This document shows positions 6,509 through 13,779 of a stretch of DNA of 14,112 bases, in pieces. The stretch comes from an uncultured Muribaculaceae bacterium (GTDB lineage: Bacteria; Bacteroidota; Bacteroidia; Bacteroidales; Muribaculaceae): assembly GCA_910584495.1 (NCBI GenBank), contig CAJUAR010000072.1, positions 1 through 14,112 of the forward strand, given 5' to 3'. A program made the position numbers and the translations under genes. Every line of letters starts with the position of its first letter. Position 1 is the stretch's first letter. The notes under the pieces were generated by a model that did not search any database, was not told the DNA's origin, and was given only the letters and a program-made list of their open reading frames with translations.

Positions 6509-8307
6509 GCTCCACGGTTGGCGCGTTTGCGCTCTGTCTCGTCGAGTATTATTTTGCGCAGACGGATATGGTGGGGTGTAACCTCCACATATTCATCTTC
6601 TTTGATATATTCCAAAGCTTCTTCGAGGCTGAACACTACAGGTGGTACGATTCGAGCTTTGTCATCGGCCCCCGATGCGCGCATGTTGGTGAGTTTCTTG
6701 CTCTTTGTCACATTCACGGGAATATCGTTGTCCTTGGCATTCTCGCCCACCACCTGGCCGGCATACACATCTTCCTGAGGGAAGATGAAGAAACGTCCGC
6801 GGTCCTGGAGTTTGTCAATGGCATAGGCATAGGCGGTGCCCGATTCGATGGCTACCAGCGAGCCGTTGGTGCGACGTTCTATGTCGCCCTTCCAGGGCTG
6901 ATATTCCAGGAAGCGATGAGCCATGATGGCTTCACCTCCTGATGCGGTGAGGACATTGCTGCGCAGTCCGATGATGCCGCGTGAGGGTATTTGGAATTCG
7001 AGCTGCACGCGGTCGTTTTTGGTGTTCATGGCCACAAGTTCGCCTTTGCGGCGAGTGACCATGTCGATCATCTTCGAGGCGCTTTCTTCAGGCACATTGA
7101 TAGTCAGCAACTCTACCGGTTCGCATTTTTTGCCGTCGATTTCCTTGATAATGACCTGAGGTTGACCCACCTGCAGCTCATATCCTTCGCGACGCATGGT
7201 TTCGATGAGCACCGACAGGTGGAGCACACCTCGACCAAAAACAATCCAAACATCCTCGCGGTTGCCTTTTTCCACACGGAGTGCAAGGTTGCGGTCTAAC
7301 TCGGCCGTGAGGCGGTCGCCTATATGACGGGATGTGACATATTTGCCGTCTTTGCCGAAGAAGGGGCTGTCGTTGATGGTGAAGGTCATCGACATGGTGG
7401 GCTCGTCGATGGCGATGCGAGGGAGTGCTTCGGGGTTGTCGACCGATGCCACTGTGTCGCCGATTTCGAAACCTTCCAGGCCGATAAGGGCGCAAATGTC
7501 GCCGTTCTGCACCGTGTCTGTCTTCTTGTGGCCCATGCCTTCGAAGGTGTGCAGTTCTTTGATTCGTTGGCGCGAGATGGTGCCGTCTTTGCGCATAAGA
7601 GCCACTTCCTGGCCTTCGCGTATTTCGCCGCGATGCACACGTCCAATGGCTATACGGCCCACATATTTGGAGTAGTCGAGCGATGTGATGAGCATCTGCA
7701 AATCGCCGGGATTGTCCTCAGGACCGGGTATTGTGTCAATAATGGTGTCCAGCAGTGGAAGGATGTTCTCGGTTGGCTTGCGGTAGTCGTCGCTCATCCA
7801 TCCTTGTTTGGCCGAGCCGTATAGTGTTGGGAAATCGAGCTGTTCTTCGGTGGCATCGAGACTGAACATGAGGTCGAACACCATCTCCTGCACTTCCTCG
7901 GGGCGGCAGTTTGGTTTGTCGACTTTATTGATGACCACCACGGGCTTCAGACCCATTTCGATGGCTTTCTGAAGCACGAACCGAGTTTGAGGCATGGGTC
8001 CTTCGAAGGCATCGACAAGAAGCAGGCAACCGTCGGCCATGTTGAGCACACGTTCCACTTCTCCGCCGAAGTCGGAGTGCCCGGGCGTGTCGATGATGTT
8101 GATTTTGTAGCCTTTATAGTTTATTGAAACGTTTTTGGACAGAATTGTGATTCCGCGTTCGCGTTCCAATTCGTTGTTGTCTAATATCAGTTCTCCGGCA
8201 TTCTGATTCTCCCGAAAAAGGTGCCCGGCAAGAAGCATTTTATCCACCAATGTAGTCTTCCCATGGTCGACATGGGCAATAATGGCGATGTTGCGTATTT
8301 TCTGCAT
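6505..8307 (-). CDS. typA: Translational GTPase TypA/BipA
   Basis: The 600-residue product matches full-length TypA (BipA), a ribosome-associated GTPase of the elongation-factor family, which supports 50S assembly and growth under cold or other stress. GTPase motifs are intact: P loop Ala-His-Val-Asp-His-Gly-Lys-Thr-Thr (11-19), switch I Gly-Ile-Thr-Ile (52-55), switch II Asp-Thr-Pro-Gly-His (73-77) and Asn-Lys-Val-Asp (127-130). The EF-G-like domains follow, ending in a basic C-terminal domain. It leads the typA-folP-cdaA run. A TAATTTTG -7 box about 25 nt upstream suggests its own promoter. LepA and EF-G are excluded by length and by the C-terminal sequence. Confidence 0.96.
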   Translation of the reverse strand: MQKIRNIAIIAHVDHGKTTLVDKMLLAGHLFRENQNAGELILDNNELERERGITILSKNVSINYKGYKINIIDTPGHSDFGGEVERVLNMADGCLLLVDAFEGPMPQTRFVLQKAIEMGLKPVVVINKVDKPNCRPEEVQEMVFDLMFSLDATEEQLDFPTLYGSAKQGWMSDDYRKPTENILPLLDTIIDTIPGPEDNPGDLQMLITSLDYSKYVGRIAIGRVHRGEIREGQEVALMRKDGTISRQRIKELHTFEGMGHKKTDTVQNGDICALIGLEGFEIGDTVASVDNPEALPRIAIDEPTMSMTFTINDSPFFGKDGKYVTSRHIGDRLTAELDRNLALRVEKGNREDVWIVFGRGVLHLSVLIETMRREGYELQVGQPQVIIKEIDGKKCEPVELLTINVPEESASKMIDMVTRRKGELVAMNTKNDRVQLEFQIPSRGIIGLRSNVLTASGGEAIMAHRFLEYQPWKGDIERRTNGSLVAIESGTAYAYAIDKLQDRGRFFIFPQEDVYAGQVVGENAKDNDIPVNVTKSKKLTNMRASGADDKARIVPPVVFSLEEALEYIKEDEYVEVTPHHIRLRKIILDETERKRANRGA

Positions 8308-8331
8308 ACTCTATTGGATTGTTTCAGAGTG

Positions 8332-8339
8332 CAAAATTA
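8332..8339 (-). promoter_or_regulatory. Probable typA promoter -7 box
   Basis: TAATTTTG on the minus strand matches TAnnTTTG exactly, about 25 nt before the typA ATG and within the 97-nt gap after the DUF3108 gene. No clear TTTG sits at -33. The box is identical to the one before the YbjN-like gene. Confidence 0.5.
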
Positions 8340-8404
8340 CAAAAAACTTGTCAGTTATCATGCCTTTAGCGGCTATTTTTGCAAAAGCTGCCACAATTTT
8401 TATT

Positions 8405-9205
8405 TCATTTTCGGTTCACAAGCTCACAGTGCACTTTTCCAACGGCGAGTTTTCCGCTCAGACGCACCGGCACGCGGCGAGCATCGGCCGATACCCAGGC
8501 ATCCATGTCGTCGGAGGTCTTTTTTCCCCCCTTTCCGGTGAAACGGAAAGTGACATGGTAGGCCGGCTCTTTGATGCCGTTCACTTCGGCTTCTTCAATG
8601 CCGTGGTAAACAAATGTGAGTTTTTCCTTGCGTTTCCCCGAAAATATGTCCACCACAATTTCCTCGTCCTTTTTCCACTCTCCGAAAGGCAGGGTGCGCA
8701 GATAGTAGAATGATGTGAGCATGTCCACGGCATTGTGCTCTGTTTCGAGAGTGCGAGTTTCATCGATGAATGGTTTGCCCTTTTTCCACACTTTGCGTAT
8801 GCAGTCGGCTTTCACAATGCCCGGAGTGTCATAGTTGTATTCCACCACATCGTGCTTGCGTTCCGAACCCTCGTTGGCAATTTTTTCGTATAGAAGCGGA
8901 CGAAATGTCAGGTCCATACGCCCGTTGAGGGTGTCGCGCACTTTATAGAAATGGTCGGCCCATGGCTCGCTGCGGGCAGTGAGCTGCGAGTTATAGTGCT
9001 TGTGGTTTTTGGAGAGGGTGATGACAGCCCGGCCGGCAGTCTTGTTGATTAATCCCCAGCGGAAAATCACTTTATACTCCAGTGTTTCGGGTTTTAGGGC
9101 GGTGTGCTCAGCCGGCGGCGGCAGCAAATGTGCTTTGCCGCTGCCCAAAGCCGGCACAAACATTGCCAGCAGCAGGAAGAGAATCGATATATATCGTTGC
9201 GTCAT
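8405..9205 (-). CDS. DUF3108 family exported protein
   Basis: The 266-residue product has a signal peptide (about residues 1-25: basic start, Leu/Phe-rich core, small residues before the cleavage site) and no lipobox, so it is probably periplasmic. The mature part fits the DUF3108 family: an opening Glu-Tyr-Lys-Val-Ile-Phe-Arg-Trp-Gly strand, Leu-Ile-Asn-Lys-Thr-Ala-Gly, a Lys-Val-Arg-Asp block, a Leu-Thr-Ser-Phe-Tyr-Tyr-Leu-Arg block near the middle, and a closing Asp-Ala-Trp-Val-Ser-Ala-Asp-Ala-Arg-Arg-Val-Pro-Val strand. The fold is thought to be beta-rich and lipoprotein-carrier-like, with unknown function. It follows the yhcH-family gene after 55 nt with no terminator between, so it may belong to the tdk transcript. 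Start is ATG 9205-9203. Confidence 0.85.
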   Translation of the reverse strand: MTQRYISILFLLLAMFVPALGSGKAHLLPPPAEHTALKPETLEYKVIFRWGLINKTAGRAVITLSKNHKHYNSQLTARSEPWADHFYKVRDTLNGRMDLTFRPLLYEKIANEGSERKHDVVEYNYDTPGIVKADCIRKVWKKGKPFIDETRTLETEHNAVDMLTSFYYLRTLPFGEWKKDEEIVVDIFSGKRKEKLTFVYHGIEEAEVNGIKEPAYHVTFRFTGKGGKKTSDDMDAWVSADARRVPVRLSGKLAVGKVHCELVNRK

Positions 9206-9260
9206 AATCGTAGTTGGCTGTAGAATAACAATATATTAGACCGCCGGGGCTGACGAAGGT

Positions 9261-9716
9261 TTAAACCGGAATTTTGATGCATAGTTTGCGATGGTTGCCA
9301 AGGCCGATGTTCGGAGCATGGGCATCGGATGGGAAGAACACAGCCATCTGCCCCAGCTTAACATGCAGAAGACTGTGTGCAGCGTCGCCGAAGAACATAA
9401 TGTCGCGTTTGTCATCGTATGGCTCGCGCACATGTTTGAGGCTTTGCACCGGGGCCCAGCCTATGGTTTCGGTGCCTTTGAGAGGCACATGGATGTCGAT
9501 AAAGCGACGATGGGCCTCGAGTGCGGCTTTCTCGCGCGGAATCATTGCAGGTTCTTCGCATTTGACAACGATATCTTCGTTGCCGACACTGCCAATAACG
9601 GTAGAACCTTTTTCGAAAGCATCGTTGCGATGCGTCAATAGCCAGTCGATGGCGGTTTTCAGAGCAGGAGAGATGGCAGAATAAATGTCCGCATCGTTGA
9701 TAGAACAGAGTATCAT
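9261..9716 (-). CDS. YhcH/YjgK/YiaL family protein
   Basis: The 151-residue product is full length for this family (DUF386), a cupin-like fold that includes the EbgC subunit and proteins linked to sialic acid or other sugar handling. Recognisable elements are Glu-Ala-His-Arg-Arg-Phe-Ile-Asp-Ile-His in the middle, Glu-Thr-Ile-Gly-Trp, Phe-Phe-Pro-Ser-Asp-Ala-His-Ala-Pro, and the closing His-Arg-Lys-Leu-Cys-Ile-Lys-Ile-Pro-Val. The His and Asp/Glu residues in these blocks are the likely metal ligands. Its ATG overlaps the tdk TGA (9716-9713), so it is coupled to tdk. No sugar-catabolism genes are nearby, so the substrate is unknown; some relatives act as anomerases, but I cannot assign that here. 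Confidence 0.88.
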   Translation of the reverse strand: MILCSINDADIYSAISPALKTAIDWLLTHRNDAFEKGSTVIGSVGNEDIVVKCEEPAMIPREKAALEAHRRFIDIHVPLKGTETIGWAPVQSLKHVREPYDDKRDIMFFGDAAHSLLHVKLGQMAVFFPSDAHAPNIGLGNHRKLCIKIPV

Positions 9717-10369
9717 AGGATTTTGTCGTTCAAAATTTCATCATCAAAGACAAGCGGCAGGGCTTCGCGGCTTGCCTGTTCAATGCGCTTGTTTCGCCAG
9801 CATTTGCGGCACACCGCCACATAGCGGTCGTCGCCGCCGATTTCCACCTGGTTTCCTTCCTCCACAAAGTTTCCATTGGCATCGATACGGGCGTTGACAA
9901 TGGTTTTATGTCCGCAGTTACAGGTCGATTTGATTTCGTCGATTGTGTCGGCAATTTCAAAAAGACGGCGAGAACCCTCGAAGAGGTGTGTCTGGAAGTC
10001 GGTGCGAAGGCCGTAGCACACCACGTTGCTGCCAAAGTCGTCGACCACACGCGAAAGCTGGTCGACCTGTGCCGCTGTAAGGAACTGAGCCTCGTCGATA
10101 AGGAACCAGTCGACAATGCGGCCATTCTTGCGGTAGAGGTCGCGAACCATCTGGTAGAGGTTGGTGCTTTGGTAAATCCACGCACATTCACGCTCTATGC
10201 CTATGCGCGAACGGATAACGTTGGCCTTGTCGCGGGTGTCGATCACAGGTTTGAGACACATATAGTCCATGTGCCGTTCTTCGAAGTTATAGGCCTGCGT
10301 CAGCAGCATGGCGGTTTTGGCCGAGCCCATGGTGCCGTAGCGGAAGTATAGTTTGCCTTTGCGATACAT
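9713..10369 (-). CDS. tdk: Thymidine kinase, E. coli-type
   Basis: Starting at ATG 10369-10367 the protein is 218 residues. A longer reading from 10411 would begin upstream of the predicted promoter, so I reject it. The enzyme phosphorylates thymidine with ATP in the salvage pathway. Visible motifs are the P loop Gly-Thr-Met-Gly-Ser-Ala-Lys-Thr (12-19), Asp-Glu-Ala-Gln-Phe (92-96) with the catalytic Glu93, the Cys-Tyr-Gly-Leu-Arg-Thr-Asp-Phe lasso start (118-125), and four zinc-binding cysteines (150, 152, 187, 190). The P-loop region, the lasso, and the Ile-Gly-Gly-Asp-Asp-Arg-Tyr block resemble the E. coli enzyme more than the thymidine kinase I recall from Bacteroides. It overlaps the following yhcH-family gene by 4 nt. 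Confidence 0.93.
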   Translation of the reverse strand: MYRKGKLYFRYGTMGSAKTAMLLTQAYNFEERHMDYMCLKPVIDTRDKANVIRSRIGIERECAWIYQSTNLYQMVRDLYRKNGRIVDWFLIDEAQFLTAAQVDQLSRVVDDFGSNVVCYGLRTDFQTHLFEGSRRLFEIADTIDEIKSTCNCGHKTIVNARIDANGNFVEEGNQVEIGGDDRYVAVCRKCWRNKRIEQASREALPLVFDDEILNDKIL

Positions 10370-10388
10370 TTTTGAGGTTTTTGATATG

Positions 10389-10419
10389 CAAAAATAGGCA
10401 AAAATTCCCATCCTGCAAT
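10389..10419 (-). promoter_or_regulatory. Probable tdk promoter
   Basis: ATTG (10419-10416), 19 nt, then TATTTTTG (10396-10389) on the minus strand. This matches TTTG-N19-TAnnTTTG with one mismatch in the -33 box. The start point should be near 10382, giving a leader of roughly a dozen bases before ATG 10369. It lies just past the lipoprotein terminator. Confidence 0.65.
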
Positions 10420-10440
10420 ATCGTTTAAAAACCTTTAGGG

Positions 10441-10475
10441 AAAAAAGTGCCCGACACTTTTTAAATGTCGGACAC
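10441..10475 (-). terminator. Intrinsic terminator after the lipoprotein gene
   Basis: Arms 10447-10456 and 10466-10475 form a 10-bp stem. It is continuous in the minus-strand RNA, with one U-G pair, around a 9-nt loop. It is followed by six T residues on that strand (10446-10441). It sits 18 nt after the lipoprotein stop and separates it from tdk. Confidence 0.88.
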
Positions 10476-10493
10476 CATGATTTTGATTTTCAA

Positions 10494-10982
10494 TTATTTG
10501 GTTTTCTCCGAGGTGTTTTTCACTTTTGGAGAGACTTTGGTCACCGACGGGGCTTCGGGCTGAGGCACTTCGTCGGCCGTTTCCACCACTTTCACTTTCA
10601 TTCCCACAAGGGCAATGCCGGGCGTTTTGTCCACAGCAATCACAGGCATCTCGATTTCGATGAGGTGATTGCCGGTCTTGGTGTTTTCGTCGGTTACGAA
10701 TTCAAATCCAAATGGCGGCTGTATGCTTGTGCCCACATAGTAATAGTCCCAGTAGTAGTCGGCCTGGGTGATTGCGGCTTTTTTGTCGCTTTCTTCGTTC
10801 ACCACGGTGATGGATTCCACCGTGAGAGTGTCGCCGCGAACAATGTAGTAGACATCGTCCACTTTAGCCGAGCCGTCAACAGCAATGTTGAACGTCACAT
10901 TAGGCAGGTCGTCGTCGTCGCTGCACGACACAAATGCAAGCGAGGGCAAAATGAGGAGGAGAAGAATGAGATACTTTTTCAT
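10494..10982 (-). CDS. Small putative surface lipoprotein, function unknown
   Basis: From ATG 10982-10980 the product is 162 residues; a TTG three codons upstream is an unlikely alternative. Lys-Lys, a Leu/Ile-rich core and Leu-Ala-Phe-Val-Ser-Cys give a lipoprotein signal with the lipidated Cys at residue 20. The next residues, Ser-Asp-Asp-Asp-Asp, resemble the acidic lipoprotein export signal that sends Bacteroidetes lipoproteins to the cell surface. The body is beta-rich, with an aromatic cluster (Tyr-Tyr-Trp-Asp-Tyr-Tyr-Tyr). The last 25 or so residues form a Pro/Lys/Glu/Ser tail that is probably disordered. I do not recognise a family. It starts 42 nt after clpB with no visible terminator or promoter between, so it may be induced together with clpB. 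Confidence 0.82.
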   Translation of the reverse strand: MKKYLILLLLILPSLAFVSCSDDDDLPNVTFNIAVDGSAKVDDVYYIVRGDTLTVESITVVNEESDKKAAITQADYYWDYYYVGTSIQPPFGFEFVTDENTKTGNHLIEIEMPVIAVDKTPGIALVGMKVKVVETADEVPQPEAPSVTKVSPKVKNTSEKTK

Positions 10983-11024
10983 TTCTGTCAATTTGTTTAG
11001 TTTGTAGATTAATAGAAGAGGGTG

Positions 11025-13613
11025 TCAGTTTTTGAAAACGAGGCCGTCGCCTTCCACATCGATGATTATGGGGCGTTGGCGGTCCACTTTCTGGGCCAGA
11101 ATGTCCTTCGACAGCTGGTTGAGAACCAGGCGGTGTATGGCTCGTTTCACGGGGCGGGCGCCGAATTCGGGGTCGTAGCCCTCGTCGGCGAGGAAGCTCA
11201 GGGCTGCGGGAGTAATCTGCAGCTCTATGCCCGAAGTGTGGGCAAGCATGCGCTGTATGCTCCGGATTTGCAGACCGACGATTTCTTCGATTTCATTGCG
11301 GTTGAGCGGCGTGAACATTATGATTTCGTCGATACGGTTGAGGAATTCGGGGCGTATGGTCTGTTTGAGCATGTCGAGCACCTGCGTCTTGGTTTCTTCC
11401 ACCACTTTGTCCTTGGTTTCGGGTGTCATTTTGGCAAAATTGTCGCGGATCAGAGCCGAACCCATGTTGGAGGTCATAATGATGATGGTGTTCTTGAAGT
11501 TGACGCTGCGCCCTTTGTTGTCGGTCAGACGGCCATCGTCGAGCACCTGCAGAAGTATGTTGAACACATCGGGGTGTGCTTTTTCGATTTCGTCGAAGAG
11601 GACAACCGAGTATGGTTTGCGGCGTACGGCTTCGGTGAGCTGGCCGCCTTCGTCGTAGCCCACATATCCCGGAGGTGCTCCGACAAGGCGCGACACGGAG
11701 TGTTTCTCCTGATACTCGCTCATGTCGATACGAGTCATCATATTCTCGTCGTCGAAGAGGTATTCGGCCAGGGCCTTGGCAAGTTCGGTCTTGCCCACGC
11801 CTGTGGTTCCGAGGAAGATGAAGGAACCGATAGGTCGTTTTGGGTCGTTGAGGCCTGCACGGCTGCGGCGCACGGCATCGGCAATGGCACGGATGGCTTC
11901 GTCCTGCCCCACAACGCGGTCGTGGAGTTCTTCTTCGAGGTGGAGGAGTTTGTCTTTCTCGCTCTGTACCATCTTGTTGACTGGTATGCCGGTCCAACGC
12001 GAAACAACGTCGGCAATATCTTCGGCATCGACTTCCTCTTTGATAAGGGCTTTTTCGCCCTGCATCATCTTGAGCTGTTCGTTGAGGGTTGCAATTTCCT
12101 TCTGTTTGTTGGAAATGAGCGAGTAGCGGATTTCTGCCACACGTGCATAGTTGCCTTCTCGCTCGGCGCGTTCGGCTTCGATGCCGAGCTGTTCGATGTC
12201 GCTCTTGTGCTGCTGAATCTGGTTGATAAGGTCTTTCTCGGCCTTCCATTTTGCCGAAAATTCTTTTTCTTCCTCGCGCATTTCGGCGATTTCGCGCTCG
12301 ATAGCGTCGACACGCTCTTTTTCGCCTTCGCGCTTGATTGCTTCGCGTTCGATTTCCTTCTGGGCTATGCGGCGGTAGATGTCGTCCAGGGCCTGGGGCA
12401 CAGAGTCAATTTCGAGTTTGAGCTTGGCGGCGGCTTCATCCACAAGGTCGATGGCCTTGTCGGGGAGGAAACGGTCGGTGATGTAACGCTCCGACAGCTG
12501 CACGGCGGCAATAATGGCCTCGTCGCGGATGCGCACGTGGTGGTTCTCGTAGCGTTCTTTCAGACCGCGAAGGATGGCTATGGCCGAAGCCTCGTCGGGC
12601 TCGTTGACCATCACTTTCTGGAAACGGCGTTCGAGGGCTTTGTCTTTCTCAAAATATTTCTGATACTCGTCGAGCGTCGTGGCACCGATGCTGCGGAGCT
12701 CGCCACGTGCAAGGGCGGGTTTGAGGATGTTTGCAGCATCCATGGCCCCTTCGCCCTTGCCGGCACCGACAAGTGTGTGGATTTCGTCGATAAAGAGGAT
12801 AATCTCGCCGTCGGCCTGGGTCACTTCGTTGACAATGGCTTTGAGGCGTTCCTCAAATTCGCCTTTGTACTTGGCACCGGCCACAAGGGCGCCCATGTCG
12901 AGCGAATAGATTTGTTTGGTTCGGAGGTTTTCGGGCACGTCGCCGCGCACAATGCGGTGGGCAAGCCCTTCGGCAATGGCGGTTTTACCGGTGCCGGGTT
13001 CGCCGATAAGCATGGGGTTGTTCTTGGTTCGGCGGCTCAGAATCTGGAGCACACGACGGATTTCTTCGTCACGACCGATGACAGGGTCGAGCTTGCCGGC
13101 GCGGGCGCGCTCGTTGAGGTTGATGGCATATTTCGAGAGGGCATTATAAGTGTCCTCAGCACTTTGGTCGGTGGCTTTTTTGCCTTTGCGCAGTTCTTCG
13201 ACGGCAGCCTGCAGTTCTTTTTTAGAGAGGCCGACATCCTTCAGGATTGTCGAGGCCGGCGAATTGATTTCAAATATAGCGATGAGCAGGGCTTCGAGCG
13301 TAACATACTGGTCGCCGAGGTTCTTGGCAACGTCGAGGGCTTTCTGGAGGACATCGTTTGAAGTACGGCTCAGATAAGGCTCGCTGCCGCTCACTTTGGG
13401 CAGAGAGGCAATCTCGCTGTCGATGGCATTGGCAACTGTGGCAGGATTAGCTCCTATCTTTTGGAAGATGAAGTTCACCACAGTCTCGCCTTCGTCAATC
13501 ACACCTTTGAGCAGGCAGACGGGTTCGATGGCCTGAGTGCCGGCACTGCGTGTGATTTCGACAGCTTTTTGAATCGCTTCCTGCGATTTGATGGTGAAAT
13601 TGTTGAAGTTCAT
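11025..13613 (-). CDS. clpB: ClpB disaggregase (Hsp100 chaperone)
   Basis: The 862-residue product is full-length ClpB, the hexameric AAA+ chaperone that pulls proteins out of aggregates with DnaK. Domains in order: the Clp N repeat domain (about 1-145); NBD1 with Walker A Gly-Glu-Pro-Gly-Thr-Gly-Lys-Thr (204-211) and Walker B ending Phe-Ile-Asp-Glu (274-277); the highly charged middle coiled coil (about 410-530), which distinguishes ClpB from ClpA and ClpC; NBD2 with Walker A Gly-Thr-Thr-Gly-Val-Gly-Lys-Thr (602-609) and Walker B Leu-Phe-Asp-Glu-Ile-Glu-Lys-Ala. The pore-loop Lys-Tyr-Lys-Gly-Glu-Phe block is present near 248-253. No ClpP-binding tripeptide is apparent. I see no convincing promoter in the upstream gap and no CIRCE element. 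Confidence 0.97.
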   Translation of the reverse strand: MNFNNFTIKSQEAIQKAVEITRSAGTQAIEPVCLLKGVIDEGETVVNFIFQKIGANPATVANAIDSEIASLPKVSGSEPYLSRTSNDVLQKALDVAKNLGDQYVTLEALLIAIFEINSPASTILKDVGLSKKELQAAVEELRKGKKATDQSAEDTYNALSKYAINLNERARAGKLDPVIGRDEEIRRVLQILSRRTKNNPMLIGEPGTGKTAIAEGLAHRIVRGDVPENLRTKQIYSLDMGALVAGAKYKGEFEERLKAIVNEVTQADGEIILFIDEIHTLVGAGKGEGAMDAANILKPALARGELRSIGATTLDEYQKYFEKDKALERRFQKVMVNEPDEASAIAILRGLKERYENHHVRIRDEAIIAAVQLSERYITDRFLPDKAIDLVDEAAAKLKLEIDSVPQALDDIYRRIAQKEIEREAIKREGEKERVDAIEREIAEMREEEKEFSAKWKAEKDLINQIQQHKSDIEQLGIEAERAEREGNYARVAEIRYSLISNKQKEIATLNEQLKMMQGEKALIKEEVDAEDIADVVSRWTGIPVNKMVQSEKDKLLHLEEELHDRVVGQDEAIRAIADAVRRSRAGLNDPKRPIGSFIFLGTTGVGKTELAKALAEYLFDDENMMTRIDMSEYQEKHSVSRLVGAPPGYVGYDEGGQLTEAVRRKPYSVVLFDEIEKAHPDVFNILLQVLDDGRLTDNKGRSVNFKNTIIIMTSNMGSALIRDNFAKMTPETKDKVVEETKTQVLDMLKQTIRPEFLNRIDEIIMFTPLNRNEIEEIVGLQIRSIQRMLAHTSGIELQITPAALSFLADEGYDPEFGARPVKRAIHRLVLNQLSKDILAQKVDRQRPIIIDVEGDGLVFKN

Positions 13614-13779
13614 ATAATAGTGCGTTGAACGTTTTCGTTTAAGTGATATTCAATATTGTTAACAAGCAAATCTCTTTTTAGTTCTCTATAGGTTTCATTT
13701 CCTAAGCTCCTTTGCCTGTAATATCACAAAAACCATGCCGCAGCCCCGCACCTGCCATTTTGGCACAATGTCTCAACCT

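Noticed and set aside
8355..8395. Imperfect hairpin after the DUF3108 gene
   Set aside because: The stem has a mismatch and a G-U pair and lacks a following T run, so I do not call it a terminator.
9185..9196. 12-bp palindrome CGATATATATCG
   Set aside because: It lies inside the signal-peptide codons of the DUF3108 gene, with no sign of a regulatory role.
10370..10411. Upstream extension of tdk
   Set aside because: The extra 14 residues have no counterpart in the family and would lie across the predicted promoter and upstream of its start point.
11022..13361. Long plus-strand open frame (779 codons) opposite clpB
   Set aside because: Its codons align with those of clpB on the other strand. 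It stays open because clpB rarely uses TTA, CTA or TCA codons. The translation resembles no protein, and clpB is beyond doubt.
13643..13727. 8-bp inverted repeat GTGATATT / AATATCAC upstream of clpB
   Set aside because: Arms are short and about 70 nt apart, within chance expectation for AT-rich intergenic sequence.
13614..13779. Heat-shock or housekeeping promoter for clpB
   Set aside because: I looked for TTTG/TAnnTTTG boxes, sigma-32-like boxes and CIRCE in this gap and found only weak partial matches.
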